From positions 99,908 through 163,907 of the forward strand of contig NZ_JAESWB010000278.1 of assembly GCF_016765675.1 (NCBI RefSeq): DNA of 64,000 nt, read 5' to 3'. The position numbers were made by a program, and so were the translations under genes. This document shows positions 17,560 through 26,904 of the stretch, piece by piece; position 1 is the first letter of the stretch, and every line of letters starts with the position of its first letter. The stretch comes from Neobacillus paridis. Lineage in GTDB: Bacteria; Bacillota; Bacilli; Bacillales; Cytobacillaceae. The notes below the pieces were generated by a model. The model did not search any database. It worked only from the letters and a program-made list of their open reading frames with translations, and was not told where the DNA came from.

Positions 17560-18654
17560 ATGAGATTTAAACAGCAATTATTAACATTGACCCCTTATCA
17601 GCCTGGAAAATCGATAGAGTCTGTAAAAAGGGAATATCATCTGGAACATATTGTTAAGCTGGCGTCAAATGAAAATCCATTTGGCTGCTCGCTGCAGGCG
17701 TTAGCTGCACTTCAACAAAGTGCCGCAAGCTTGGCGATTTATCCAGATGGGTATGCGACCTTGTTAAGAGAGAAGCTTGCAGCTTTCTTAAATGTTTCCG
17801 AGGATGAGCTGATTTTTGGAAACGGGTCCGATAACCTTATTCAAATCATTTCCAGAGCGTTATTACATCCAGATGCAAGCACGATTATGTCTGAGCATAC
17901 TTTCTCTCAATACAAACACAATGCGGTCATTGAGGGAGCGATTATTAAGGAAGTTCCTGCGATTCATGGTGAACATGATCTTGAGGCAATGCTTGCTGCA
18001 ATTGATGAGAAGACCAATGTAATCTGGGTTTGCAGTCCAAACAACCCGACAGGTACATATATTTCAGAACAAAAATTAGTCAATTTCTTGGATCGGATTC
18101 CGCCGCATATTCTTGTTGTTCTGGATGAAGCTTATCATGAATATGTTGTTGCTGAAGATTACTATGATTCCATCAGCTTAACGCGCAAATATGATAATTT
18201 AATTGTTTTAAGAACATTTTCAAAAATTTACGGCCTAGCCGCTTTAAGGGTTGGATATGGGGTAGCCAATCCAGGCATTATAAAAGCACTTGAACCAGCT
18301 CGCGAACCTTTCAATGTTAATGCTTTAGCTCAAATGGCGGCGGCGGCGTCAATTGCCGACCAGGATTTTGTCAAAACATGCAGAGAAAAGAACCGACAAG
18401 GTCTTGCTCAATTTTATGAATTCTGTCACGAGCATAACCTGAAGTATTATCCATCGCAAACCAATTTTATTTTAATTGATTTCCAGATAGACGCTGACAA
18501 AATATTCCAATTTTTATTGGAAAGAGGATATATTGTCCGTTCTGGAAAAGCTCTTGGATTTCCGACTTCTGTCAGAATTACAGTTGGTTCAGCTGAACAG
18601 AACGACGGGCTGTTAAGGGTCCTGGAAGACTTTTTGGCTATTAGGAAAGCATAA
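17560..18654 (+). CDS. hisC: Histidinol-phosphate / aromatic aminotransferase
   Basis: HisC is a PLP aminotransferase that acts on histidinol phosphate and, in Bacillus, also on phenylpyruvate and hydroxyphenylpyruvate, which explains its place in this cluster. The 364-residue protein has the conserved ASNENPFG near residues 37-44, CSPNNPTGTY near 155-164 and the PLP lysine K222 in TFSKIYGLAALRVGYG. The last seven codons (FLAIRKA) and the stop are encoded by the left end of repeat A copy 1 (18631-18654), so the natural C terminus has been replaced. Confidence 0.96.
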   Translation: MRFKQQLLTLTPYQPGKSIESVKREYHLEHIVKLASNENPFGCSLQALAALQQSAASLAIYPDGYATLLREKLAAFLNVSEDELIFGNGSDNLIQIISRALLHPDASTIMSEHTFSQYKHNAVIEGAIIKEVPAIHGEHDLEAMLAAIDEKTNVIWVCSPNNPTGTYISEQKLVNFLDRIPPHILVVLDEAYHEYVVAEDYYDSISLTRKYDNLIVLRTFSKIYGLAALRVGYGVANPGIIKALEPAREPFNVNALAQMAAAASIADQDFVKTCREKNRQGLAQFYEFCHEHNLKYYPSQTNFILIDFQIDADKIFQFLLERGYIVRSGKALGFPTSVRITVGSAEQNDGLLRVLEDFLAIRKA

Positions 18655-18750
18655 AATTTTTTCGAATTTTTTACTTTCCTATGTCGCATTCATTTCAACT
18701 GCGTCTCCTGAACGGTCCTTAAGGACTCGCCAGTCGGCGAGTTTTCATTA
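18631..18750 (+). repeat. Repeat A, copy 1 (two-hairpin element, overlaps hisC end)
   Basis: This 120-bp element shares the same order of blocks with the copy at 51307-51426: a T run, GCTATTAGGAAAG, ATAAAATTT, ACTTTCCTATGTCGCA, TCAACT, a GTCC block, CTCGCCA-TCGGC-AG and TTTTCATT. Here the first hairpin is imperfect, a palindrome GTCCTTAAGGAC lies at 18715-18726, and the second hairpin CTCGCC-AGTC-GGCGAG (18726-18741) is perfect and followed by TTTT. It may act as a terminator between hisC and tyrA. Confidence 0.85.
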
Positions 18751-18792
18751 GAAAGTAGACAAGTAGGAAGCTGTAGCGGCGATCCTGCGTTG

Positions 18793-18818
18793 AAGCGGAA
18801 TAGATCCGCTTTTCTTTT
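18793..18818 (+). terminator. Terminator-like hairpin just upstream of tyrA
   Basis: AAGCGGA / TCCGCTT closes a 5-base loop and is followed by TTCTTTT. It ends 15 bases before the tyrA start codon, so it may either end the hisC transcript or attenuate tyrA. Confidence 0.65.
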
Positions 18819-18832
18819 AGGGGGAATTAAAC

Positions 18833-19939
18833 TTGAATGGCCGGGTATTTATCATTGGCTTAGGATTAATTGGCGGTTCATTAGCACTTTGCATTAAAAA
18901 AGCACATCAAGATGTGACCATTATAGGCTTTGATATTAATAGAGAACAGGCGAGGCTTGCCAAAATGTTGGGGGTGATCGATGAGGCAGCGGAAAACATC
19001 CCAGATGGGGCTCTTGACGCTGATCTCATTATCGTATCCGCCCCTGTTAACGATACAAAATCGATTATTCAGGCTTTGGCAAATTTAGCGTTAAAGCCTA
19101 ATGTGATCGTAACGGATACAGGAAGTACGAAAAGAACAATTGTTGAAACAGCAATAAATTTAAAGGAAAAAGGGATTACTTTTATTGGCGGACATCCAAT
19201 GGCGGGCTCCCATAAAAGCGGTGTATCGGCTGCAAAAGAAATCCTATTTGAAAATGCCTTTTACCTCTTGACACCTGATGAAAATACTCCTGCGTCAAAG
19301 GTTGAGGAACTAAAAAAATGGCTCAGGGGCACCAATGCCAAGTTTTTAACGGTGACACCCCATAACCATGATTATGTAACCGGGATTGTCAGTCATTTTC
19401 CGCATATTATTGCAGCTTCCATTGTTCGCCAAACCGAAAAATTATCGGAAAAAGAGCAGTTGATCCCACGTCTTGCTGCTGGCGGATTTAGAGATATTAC
19501 CCGGATTGCTTCCAGCAGCCCAAAAATGTGGAAGGATATTTTGCTGCAAAATCGTGAGGTTTTAATTGAGCTGCTTAATCGGTGGCAGGACGAAATGAAC
19601 ACAGTAAAAGAACTGCTTGAATCAGGAAAAGGCAAAGAGATATATGAATATTTTTCCCTAGCGAAGCAATTTCGTGATGGTCTGCCGCAAAAGGAAAAAG
19701 GGGCTATTCCGTCTTTTTACGATTTATTTGTTGATGTCCCCGATTATCCCGGGGTTGTAGCAGAGGTTATTGGTTATTTGGCACGGGAAAAGATTAGCAT
19801 TACCAATATCCGTATCCTTGAAACACGTGAAGATATTATTGGTGTCCTTGTTATCAGTTTTCAAACAGAAGAGGACCGTGAACGGGCGGAAAAGTGCATC
19901 CTTTCCTATACCAGCTTTAGTACATCTTATGGGCTCTAA
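18833..19939 (+). CDS. tyrA: Prephenate dehydrogenase
   Basis: TyrA oxidatively decarboxylates prephenate to 4-hydroxyphenylpyruvate with NAD, on the route to tyrosine. The 368-residue protein has the Rossmann motif GLGLIGGS at 9-16, the GGHPMAGSHKSG segment near 122-133 and a C-terminal ACT domain from about residue 297, which in this family binds tyrosine for feedback control. The start is TTG at 18833 behind AGGGGGAA. It precedes aroA by 23 bp. Confidence 0.96.
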   Translation: MNGRVFIIGLGLIGGSLALCIKKAHQDVTIIGFDINREQARLAKMLGVIDEAAENIPDGALDADLIIVSAPVNDTKSIIQALANLALKPNVIVTDTGSTKRTIVETAINLKEKGITFIGGHPMAGSHKSGVSAAKEILFENAFYLLTPDENTPASKVEELKKWLRGTNAKFLTVTPHNHDYVTGIVSHFPHIIAASIVRQTEKLSEKEQLIPRLAAGGFRDITRIASSSPKMWKDILLQNREVLIELLNRWQDEMNTVKELLESGKGKEIYEYFSLAKQFRDGLPQKEKGAIPSFYDLFVDVPDYPGVVAEVIGYLAREKISITNIRILETREDIIGVLVISFQTEEDRERAEKCILSYTSFSTSYGL

Positions 19940-19962
19940 AATGATTGTAAAAAGGTGATAAA

Positions 19963-21252
19963 ATGGCTTCAGTTAAATTAAAGACGAATATAAATAGGTT
20001 GAATGGAAAGATTGAGATACCTGGAGATAAATCGATTTCCCATCGTTCGGTTATGTTTGGGGCCATCGCCCATGGCGAAACGACGGTGACCAATTTTCTC
20101 CCTGGGGAAGATTGTTTAAGTACGATTTCCTGCTTTAGAAAGCTCGGGGTGAGGATTGTGGAGGAAAATGGCCGGCTTCGCATCTTTGGGAAAGGCTTTG
20201 AAGGATTATCGGAACCAAGTGAAGTATTGGATGTTGGCAATTCCGGAACCACCATTCGATTACTGATGGGGATTTTGGCAGGAAGACCCTTTTTCTCAAC
20301 CCTTGCTGGCGACCAATCCATCGCCAGAAGACCAATGACGAGAGTAACCGGACCATTAAAGCAAATGGGGGCGGTAATTGATGGAAGGAAGGACGGGGAC
20401 TATACGCCAATAGCAATCCGCGGCGGTAATTTGAAGTCGATCCATTATCAGCTTCCTGTCGCCAGTGCCCAAGTCAAATCGGCTTTAATTTTGGCGGGGC
20501 TACAGGCTGAAGGGACTACGACCATTCAAGAACCTGCTGAAACAAGGGATCATACGGAAAGAATGATTCGTCAGTTCGGTGGTGAAATTCAAACAGACCA
20601 ACGACTGATTACCGTCAAAGGAGGCCAACGCCTCAGAGCGGCAGAGGTTCATGTACCCGGAGATATCTCTTCGGCTGCTTTTTTCCTTGTGGCCGGGGCT
20701 GTGATTCCGGAGAGTGAAATTGTCTTAAAAAATGTCGGATTAAACCCAACAAGAACTGGTATCTTCGAGGTGCTGGAAAAAATGGGGGCAAATGTTCAAA
20801 TTATATCAAATGATCCTGACTCCTTTGAACCCTCTGGTGATATAGTGGTTAAATCATCAAATTTGACCGGAACGATAATTGAAGGTGACTTAATTCCGAA
20901 ACTTATTGACGAAATTCCCATCATCGCTCTTATGGCTACACAGGCTAAAGGAAAGACCATTATTAAAGATGCTGAAGAATTAAAGGTGAAAGAAACGAAC
21001 CGAATTGACACTGTTGTCGAGGAACTGAGAAAATTGGGGGCCTCGATTGAAGCAACCGCAGATGGCATGATTATTTATGGACAAACTAAATTAACCGGTG
21101 GAACGGTTTCCAGCCACGGTGATCACCGCATTGGGATGATGCTGGCCATTGCTGCTCTCGTATGTGACGGGGAGGTAATTTTGGAAAATCCGGAGTCTAT
21201 CTCGGTATCGTATCCGAATTTCTTTCTTCATTTACATCATTTAATCCAATAA
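19963..21252 (+). CDS. aroA: 5-enolpyruvylshikimate-3-phosphate synthase
   Basis: This enzyme (AroE in B. subtilis naming) joins phosphoenolpyruvate to shikimate 3-phosphate, the step before chorismate synthase. The 429-residue protein has PGDKSISHR at 20-28 (K23 binds substrate), NSGTTIRL near 91-98, the DHTERM segment, and the C-terminal DHRIGMM. The ATG at 19963 follows AAAAAGGTGAT. It closes the aromatic cluster and is followed by a terminator. Confidence 0.97.
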   Translation: MASVKLKTNINRLNGKIEIPGDKSISHRSVMFGAIAHGETTVTNFLPGEDCLSTISCFRKLGVRIVEENGRLRIFGKGFEGLSEPSEVLDVGNSGTTIRLLMGILAGRPFFSTLAGDQSIARRPMTRVTGPLKQMGAVIDGRKDGDYTPIAIRGGNLKSIHYQLPVASAQVKSALILAGLQAEGTTTIQEPAETRDHTERMIRQFGGEIQTDQRLITVKGGQRLRAAEVHVPGDISSAAFFLVAGAVIPESEIVLKNVGLNPTRTGIFEVLEKMGANVQIISNDPDSFEPSGDIVVKSSNLTGTIIEGDLIPKLIDEIPIIALMATQAKGKTIIKDAEELKVKETNRIDTVVEELRKLGASIEATADGMIIYGQTKLTGGTVSSHGDHRIGMMLAIAALVCDGEVILENPESISVSYPNFFLHLHHLIQ

Positions 21253-21278
21253 GAGCCGCAATGCGGCTTTTTCTTTTT
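21253..21278 (+). terminator. Intrinsic terminator after aroA
   Basis: AGCCGCA / TGCGGCT hairpin followed by TTTTCTTTTT ends the aro cluster. Confidence 0.88.
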
Positions 21279-21353
21279 AAAAAAATCAGCTTCGTTGACA
21301 TAGTTTTAGCCACTTCAGCATAGCTTGTCTTAAAAAGCAGAAAGGGTGGCAGG

Positions 21354-22253
21354 ATGGCGTATATCATTGAAAAGGCCAATATCCTTAAGAGTAAACAACT
21401 GAAAACACAATCATTGTTGGTGGATGATGATAAAATATCAGCCATTATCACTCGTCCAAAGCAATATCGAATGATTAGGATGAATCTGGAGCCATTTATT
21501 ATGACCCCATCTTTTGTTCTATTAAATTCAAACATTTCACCTCATGAATCCTTTCAAGTGCTAAAACAAACCATCATCGAGCAGTTCATCCAGAAGGGCT
21601 GCACAACATTATTTACTTATGTTACCGTTTCATTTGAAAATGAACTGCTTGACAAAGTGAATGAAATGAAATTAGCATTAATGAACAGTCCGATCGACTA
21701 TATCATCGCGGTAAAAATCCCATTAAGCCTCGTTACCCCTTCGTTTATTAGAAAATGTAAGCAAGAAAAAATCCCGGCATTTTTTATTGAAGTGGACGAT
21801 TATTCGAAGTTGACCAAAGTTCCCTGGGGGTGGATCAGGGAGGCATTGTTTCCGTACAATTGCCCTTTTATTCCGATTATTTCTTCGGCTAAAAAGAAGG
21901 AAGCAAGGGCCTTGTTGTCGAATTGGAACAATATAATGATAAAAGAGAAAATCCCGGCACTTTATCAGGAAATACCGGAAAACAGGCCGATTTCAACAGT
22001 TGTCTTAAATAAGATTGGCTTTTACCCACAAAGATCCAGCTTAATGAATGGAACCGAGTTAAGCTATAATTTATATATGAAAACAAGGGAAATCAAGAAT
22101 GTTGATGAAGAGGAATTATTTTTTTATCATGGTGATAGACTTGTCATAACTGTACACAAGGGAAAAATTGTCCGTTGTTTAAAGGATGTTCGATATAAAC
22201 CAGGGTATGGCGAACATATTATGATGCGAACTCCAGCTTTTTTTTCTTTGTAA
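21354..22253 (+). CDS. Unrecognised protein resembling an amidohydrolase without metal ligands
   Basis: I do not recognise this 299-residue protein as a named family. Its N terminus (a beta strand with KANILKSKQL, then a VDDDKISAI segment, then IMTPSFVLLNSN) resembles the amidohydrolase pattern of 'nature and location of the deposit, then PG(F/L)IDxHxH', but the metal-binding HxH is replaced by LLNSN. I see no other histidine cluster. If the similarity is real, the protein is probably catalytically dead. There is no signal peptide. The ATG at 21354 lies behind AAAGGGTGG. It sits alone between the aro cluster and ypiA. Confidence 0.6.
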   Translation: MAYIIEKANILKSKQLKTQSLLVDDDKISAIITRPKQYRMIRMNLEPFIMTPSFVLLNSNISPHESFQVLKQTIIEQFIQKGCTTLFTYVTVSFENELLDKVNEMKLALMNSPIDYIIAVKIPLSLVTPSFIRKCKQEKIPAFFIEVDDYSKLTKVPWGWIREALFPYNCPFIPIISSAKKKEARALLSNWNNIMIKEKIPALYQEIPENRPISTVVLNKIGFYPQRSSLMNGTELSYNLYMKTREIKNVDEEELFFYHGDRLVITVHKGKIVRCLKDVRYKPGYGEHIMMRTPAFFSL

Positions 22254-22278
22254 ATTTAGATAAAGAGGTAAACTAACT

Positions 22279-23544
22279 ATGGATCGAGTCAATAAAATTT
22301 TAAATTTATTAGAAACCGGCCAACATAAAGAAGCCCTTGCTGAATATAATGATGTATTAAACAGCGGCAGTCATGAAGAGAAATTTCTGCTTGCAGAAGA
22401 ATTGTTTCAGTACGGTTTCCTTGATGAAGCTAAGGGATTAATTGAGAAGTTGTTAACGGTATTCCCAGAGGAGGGGGAGCTCCTTATCTTATTAGCTGAG
22501 ATTTTAGTCGAAGCAGGAGAAGAAGAGGAGGCCATTCTTGTTCTGGAAAAAATTTCAACGCAAGACGCTAATTTCGGACAATCATTATTAATTTTAGCCG
22601 ATCTTTACCAAATGGAGGGTCTTTACGAGGTTTCCGAAAATAAGCTATTACAGGCAAAAGAATTATTACCTGATGAAATCATTATTGATTTTGCCCTGGC
22701 TGAGCTATACGGGGAACAAGGTGAAATCCTTAAGGCATTAAACGCTTATGAGACCGTATTAAAAGAAACAAACGAGCTTGCGGGGATCAATCTTAACAGT
22801 CGGATTGCAGAGCTGTTGAGTGCTTCAGGAAAGTTTGAAGAGGCATTAACTTATTATGATCAGGCATTAAATGATAAGTTGGAACTGAATACCTTGTTCG
22901 GCTATGCTTTTACGGCATTGCAGGCCGGCTATAATCGGACGGCAATCGAGAAGTTCGAAGAGCTTAAGGAGCTTGATCCTGAGTATCATTCACTGTATTT
23001 ACCCCTGGCATCAGCCTATGAGCGGGAAGAGGAACTTGAAAATAGTTTAAAAACCATTCAAGAGGGAACCAAGCAGGACGAATTTAATAAAGAATTATTT
23101 TTTCAAGGCGGGAAGATTGCATTAAAATTAGGTAAGGAAGTGGAAGCGGAAATGTATTTCCGTGAATCGCTTGGCCTAGACCCGGGATTTATCGAAGCAG
23201 CTTTAACATTAAATAAGCTTTTTCTTAAACAGGAGAGATATGAGGAGATTGTCCAATTAATTTCGGAACTTGGCTTAATGGAAGAAGACGAACCGCAGCT
23301 TTTATGGGACTCCGCCTTGGCATACGAAGGATTAGAGGATTATTCACAAGCATTAGACAAATATGAAAGTGCATATACTTATTTTAAGAATAATGAAGCG
23401 TTTTTACTTGATTACGGATATTTTTTAATTGAGGAAGGAAAAAACGACCTTGCTGCCGAAATTTTTAGACAGCTAGTAAAGAAGGACCCGACTAATACGG
23501 AATATGTTGATGTACTCGAACGACTTACGGATAGAGAAGAATGA
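22279..23544 (+). CDS. ypiA: TPR-repeat protein YpiA
   Basis: The 421-residue protein consists of about ten tetratricopeptide repeats, with repeated A-L-x-x-Y-x-x-x-L and L-L-A-x-x-Y patterns along its whole length, and is very rich in Glu and Leu. TPR arrays are protein-binding scaffolds; the partner is unknown. It matches B. subtilis YpiA by position and length. The ATG at 22279 follows AAAGAGG. The stop overlaps the upstream in-frame codons of ypiB, so the two are probably cotranscribed. Confidence 0.9.
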   Translation: MDRVNKILNLLETGQHKEALAEYNDVLNSGSHEEKFLLAEELFQYGFLDEAKGLIEKLLTVFPEEGELLILLAEILVEAGEEEEAILVLEKISTQDANFGQSLLILADLYQMEGLYEVSENKLLQAKELLPDEIIIDFALAELYGEQGEILKALNAYETVLKETNELAGINLNSRIAELLSASGKFEEALTYYDQALNDKLELNTLFGYAFTALQAGYNRTAIEKFEELKELDPEYHSLYLPLASAYEREEELENSLKTIQEGTKQDEFNKELFFQGGKIALKLGKEVEAEMYFRESLGLDPGFIEAALTLNKLFLKQERYEEIVQLISELGLMEEDEPQLLWDSALAYEGLEDYSQALDKYESAYTYFKNNEAFLLDYGYFLIEEGKNDLAAEIFRQLVKKDPTNTEYVDVLERLTDREE

Positions 23545-23573
23545 TGTTGAATATGCAGAGGAGGGAAATGCCG

Positions 23574-24122
23574 ATGACAACCCCTGTTTCTGTCAACGAG
23601 AAGAAAGATTTTATTCGCTGGTTTCTAAATCATTACCAATTAAAGAGAAGAGAATGTGTCTGGATTCTCAATTATTTAATGAGTCATGATCAGCTGATGG
23701 AAAAGGTTCATTTTGTGGAGCAGGCACAATATTGTCCCCGCGGCCTGATAATGTCAACACATTGTGTCGATAAGGTGCCATTTCGTTTTTACAAAGAAAA
23801 TGTAATGACCACAGATGCGGAGAAATCTTTTCATGATATCCGGTTAAATCGGGATGAAGATATTTACATTCAGTTAAATTTTCATGCCTCTAACCAGGCC
23901 CATCAGTATGTAGCAGTGCTTGAGGAAAATCCATATGTTCCAAAACATTTGCAAGTAAATGAGAAGGACGGCAAGGCTGCTGAACAAATGTTAGAAAAGA
24001 GCATTGAACGGTTCCAGCGGGAAAAGCTGCTGCAATTAATTGATGAGGCTCTTGACCGTCAAGACCGCGAAGCCTTTCAAACTTTAACAGATAGATTAAA
24101 AAGATTACCACGGTCAGAATAG
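23574..24122 (+). CDS. ypiB: YpiB family protein (UPF0302)
   Basis: The 182-residue cytoplasmic protein has the family segments [18 protein letters not shown] near residues 9-26 and [10 protein letters not shown], and a charged helical C terminus. The function is unknown. I chose the second of two nearby ATGs (23574) because the strong AGAGGAGGG at 23557-23565 is 8 bases from it and only 2 bases from the first (23568). Confidence 0.88.
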   Translation: MTTPVSVNEKKDFIRWFLNHYQLKRRECVWILNYLMSHDQLMEKVHFVEQAQYCPRGLIMSTHCVDKVPFRFYKENVMTTDAEKSFHDIRLNRDEDIYIQLNFHASNQAHQYVAVLEENPYVPKHLQVNEKDGKAAEQMLEKSIERFQREKLLQLIDEALDRQDREAFQTLTDRLKRLPRSE

Positions 24123-24126
24123 AAGG

Positions 24127-24156
24127 AAGTTTGCATTAAGCAGACTTTCTTTTTTC
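24127..24156 (+). terminator. Intrinsic terminator after ypiB
   Basis: AAGTTTGC / GCAGACTT around a 5-base loop, followed by TCTTTTTTC. Confidence 0.8.
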
Positions 24157-24235
24157 ATTTTATGTTACAATTTGTTTAAATGTTTGAGGATTAATGGTAC
24201 GATTGGGGTATTGAAGAAAAAGGTTGGTGTAAAAA

Positions 24236-24700
24236 ATGAAATGGATATCTCAAGATGTTGAAACATACTTAACTGCCAAAGAGTATGTGGATACCGCTGT
24301 AGTGCCTTTATACCCGGTTTCGCTTGGGGAAGGGATGAAGCAATCAGCTGCTGCAGTAGAGTTTATCACATTATTAACTGCTTATTTAGAAAAACAATTT
24401 ACCGGTAGAATTTTGTTGTTTCCGCCTTTTACATACCTTGATAGTGAACAATGGGATAACATTCTGTCAGATATACATAAATGGGAAGATAGTATAGTTG
24501 CCAGCGGCTTCAAACATATTTTCTATGTCACTTCCGATCTTGAATGGCGAAGCCGGGAGGATGAGTTAAATGGTACGCTCATTTGGCTTCCGTCGATCCC
24601 GCTGGAGCATATGAATGATTCACAGAAATTAACGATGATTGATAGTCAAGTAAAACAAATCATAACGATTTTTACCCAAAAGTGGCATAAAAATGATTAA
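24236..24700 (+). CDS. ypiF: YpiF family protein (DUF2487)
   Basis: The 154-residue protein matches YpiF/DUF2487, found upstream of qcrABC in Bacillus. Visible features are the start MKWISQDVETY, the segment RILLFPPFTYL near 60-70 and a conserved acidic/aromatic middle. The function is unknown. It has no membrane span and no catalytic motif I can name. Its own terminator is not obvious; the 139 bp before qcrA probably contain the qcr promoter. Confidence 0.85.
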   Translation: MKWISQDVETYLTAKEYVDTAVVPLYPVSLGEGMKQSAAAVEFITLLTAYLEKQFTGRILLFPPFTYLDSEQWDNILSDIHKWEDSIVASGFKHIFYVTSDLEWRSREDELNGTLIWLPSIPLEHMNDSQKLTMIDSQVKQIITIFTQKWHKND

Positions 24701-24839
24701 AACGTTGTATATTAAAATTTTTTAAAATAGTATGATATTGACCTTGTTGAAAGATTGATATATCATTGTTATGTCCTAGTTTTACAAGTGTATAAAATTA
24801 GTCCGTGGACTTAACTTCATGAATGGAGGGGGGATAAGC

Positions 24840-25346
24840 ATGAGTAAAGATCGCGTTTCAAGACGTCAGTTCTTGAGTTACACTCTAACGGGTGTAGGCG
24901 GATTTATGGCGGCAGGGATTTTAATGCCAATGGTTAGATTTGCTGTTGATCCTGTATTAAAAGCAGAAGCAGCGGGGGAGTTTGTTGCAACCAAACAAAA
25001 GGTAGCTGATTTAACTAATGAACCGGTTCGCGTTGACTTTACCTATAAGCAGAAAGATGCATGGTACGAGTCAGACGTAACAGAATCTGCTTGGGTTTAC
25101 AAGGATGATGCAGGAAAAATTATCGCGTTGTCGCCAGTTTGTAAACATTTGGGATGTACAGTTAACTGGGGGTCTGATAAGGCACATCCGGATCAATTCT
25201 TCTGTCCATGTCACTATGGACGTTACACAAAAGATGGTACCAACGTTCCAGGTACACCGCCTTTGGCTCCATTGGACGTGTACCCATTTAAAGAAAAAGA
25301 CGGTTATCTTTATTTAGGAAAAGCTAAACCACGGAAGGAGGCGTAA
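24840..25346 (+). CDS. qcrA: Menaquinol:cytochrome c reductase Rieske iron-sulfur subunit
   Basis: QcrA holds the [2Fe-2S] cluster that takes electrons from menaquinol in the bc complex. The 168-residue protein has an N-terminal twin-arginine motif SRRQFL at 7-12 and one membrane span. It has the two Rieske loops CKHLGC (cluster ligands C101 and H103, disulfide C106) and CPCH (ligands C122 and H125, disulfide C124). The ATG at 24840 lies behind GGAGGGGGGAT. It is first in the qcrABC operon. Confidence 0.97.
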   Translation: MSKDRVSRRQFLSYTLTGVGGFMAAGILMPMVRFAVDPVLKAEAAGEFVATKQKVADLTNEPVRVDFTYKQKDAWYESDVTESAWVYKDDAGKIIALSPVCKHLGCTVNWGSDKAHPDQFFCPCHYGRYTKDGTNVPGTPPLAPLDVYPFKEKDGYLYLGKAKPRKEA

Positions 25347-25349
25347 TCA

Positions 25350-26024
25350 TTGTTAAACAAACTTTACGATTGGGTAGATGAGCGTTTAGATATTACGCCT
25401 TTGTGGCGCGATATCGCGGATCATGAAGTACCAGAGCATGTTAACCCGGCGCACCATTTTTCCGCGTTTGTATATTGCTTTGGTGGAATGACATTCTTTG
25501 TCACGGTAATTCAGATTCTTTCCGGAATGTTTTTAACGATGTACTATGTACCGGATATTAAAAACGCCTGGGAATCCGTTTATTATCTGCAAAATGAAGT
25601 TGCATTTGGAAAAATCGTACGCGGAATGCATCACTGGGGAGCAAGTTTAGTACTTGTAATGATGTTTTTACATACACTGCGCGTATTCTTCCAAGGTGCT
25701 TATAAAAAGCCTCGTGAATTAAACTGGATTGTCGGAGTATTAATTTTCTTTGTTATGCTTGGATTAGGTTTTACTGGATATCTGCTGCCTTGGGATATGA
25801 AAGCGCTGTTTGCAACGAAAGTAGGCTTACAGATTGCTGAGTCCACTCCGTTCATTGGTTCGTACGTGAAAGTACTGCTAGCCGGTCATGAACATATTGT
25901 CGGGGCACAGACGTTAACCCGTTTCTTTGCGATTCACGTATTCTTCTTACCGGCAGTGTTGTTTGGATTGCTCGCAGCACACTTTATCATGATTCGGAAA
26001 CAAGGTATTTCCGGACCACTATGA
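25350..26024 (+). CDS. qcrB: Menaquinol:cytochrome c reductase cytochrome b subunit
   Basis: QcrB is the 224-residue cytochrome b6-type subunit with four membrane spans. The paired haem-ligand histidines are seen in the second span (GMHHWGASLV, near 94-103) and in the fourth (RFFAIHVFFLP). The start is a TTG at 25350 behind AAGGAGG, only 3 bp after qcrA. The end, KQGISGPL, is typical of the family. The missing subunit IV half of a full cytochrome b is fused to QcrC, as in B. subtilis. Confidence 0.97.
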   Translation: MLNKLYDWVDERLDITPLWRDIADHEVPEHVNPAHHFSAFVYCFGGMTFFVTVIQILSGMFLTMYYVPDIKNAWESVYYLQNEVAFGKIVRGMHHWGASLVLVMMFLHTLRVFFQGAYKKPRELNWIVGVLIFFVMLGLGFTGYLLPWDMKALFATKVGLQIAESTPFIGSYVKVLLAGHEHIVGAQTLTRFFAIHVFFLPAVLFGLLAAHFIMIRKQGISGPL

Positions 26025-26088
26025 TTCTTTTTAGACAGTAAATTAGTGATTTTTTCTAATTTTTATAGAAAAAGGAGGGGATTGCTCG

Positions 26089-26859
26089 ATGCATCGCGGT
26101 AAAGGTTTAAAGTTTGTCGGTGACTCACGTATATTAGCACCTGAGGCAAGAGAAAAGAAACTTCCAAAAGATTACTCGGAATATCCAGGTAAGACAGAAG
26201 CCTTCTGGCCAAACTTCCTTTTGAAAGAATGGATGGTTGGAGCAGTATTCCTTGTCGGAATCTTATGTTTAACAGTTGCCCACCCGGCTCCGCTTGAAAG
26301 AATTGCGGACCCTACAGATACAAGCTATATCCCGTTGCCAGACTGGTATTTCTTATTCTTGTACCAATTGCTCAAATACAGCTATGCGTCTGGACCTTAT
26401 ACAGTTATTGGAGCCATAATTATTCCTGGACTTGTTTTTGGCGGCTTATTATTAGCTCCCTTTATCGACCGCGGGCCAGAACGCCGTCCAAGCAAGCGTC
26501 CTTTAGCGACTGGATTTATGTTGCTTGCCTTGGCAGCGATCACATTTTTAACCTGGCAATCGGTTGCTACACATGACTGGGCAGCTGCAGAGCGCCAAGG
26601 AAAAATTGTCGAAAAAGTTGATATTGATAAGACAAGCGAAGGATATCAAATCGCCAAAGCGAATACCTGTATTACTTGCCACGGCGACAGCTTACAAGGC
26701 GGACCAGCTGCACCTGCATTAACCAAAACAGGTTTATCTGCTGATGAAATTGCCAAAATTGCCAAAAATGGCTTTAAAACAATGCCTGCCGGAGTTTTCA
26801 AAGGAAGCGACGAAGAGTTGAAAAAACTCTCTGAATTCATTTCCGGACTTGGCAAGTAA
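26089..26859 (+). CDS. qcrC: Menaquinol:cytochrome c reductase cytochrome b/c subunit
   Basis: QcrC fuses a subunit IV-like membrane domain to a cytochrome c domain. The 256-residue protein has three membrane spans (about 45-65, 100-125 and 140-160), the Q-site-related PDWYFLFLYQLLKY near 85-98 and a C-terminal haem-binding C-I-T-C-H (C194, C197, H198) with a distal methionine in TMPAG. The ATG at 26089 follows AAAGGAGGGG. It ends the qcr operon at a strong terminator. Confidence 0.97.
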   Translation: MHRGKGLKFVGDSRILAPEAREKKLPKDYSEYPGKTEAFWPNFLLKEWMVGAVFLVGILCLTVAHPAPLERIADPTDTSYIPLPDWYFLFLYQLLKYSYASGPYTVIGAIIIPGLVFGGLLLAPFIDRGPERRPSKRPLATGFMLLALAAITFLTWQSVATHDWAAAERQGKIVEKVDIDKTSEGYQIAKANTCITCHGDSLQGGPAAPALTKTGLSADEIAKIAKNGFKTMPAGVFKGSDEELKKLSEFISGLGK

Positions 26860-26875
26860 TCAATTGACTCTTCTA

Positions 26876-26904
26876 AAAGCTGACGAAGTTCGTCAGCTTT
26901 TTTA
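26876..26904 (+). terminator. Intrinsic terminator after qcrC
   Basis: A perfect 10-bp stem AAAGCTGACG / CGTCAGCTTT closes AAGTT and is followed by TTT. The T run merges directly into the partial repeat A copy. Confidence 0.93.

Noticed and set aside
18747..18780. Four TAG triplets upstream of tyrA, considered as a TRAP binding site
   Set aside because: Spacing of 4-7 bases and only four triplets do not fit the regular 2-3 base spacing of about eleven GAG/UAG triplets needed by TRAP.
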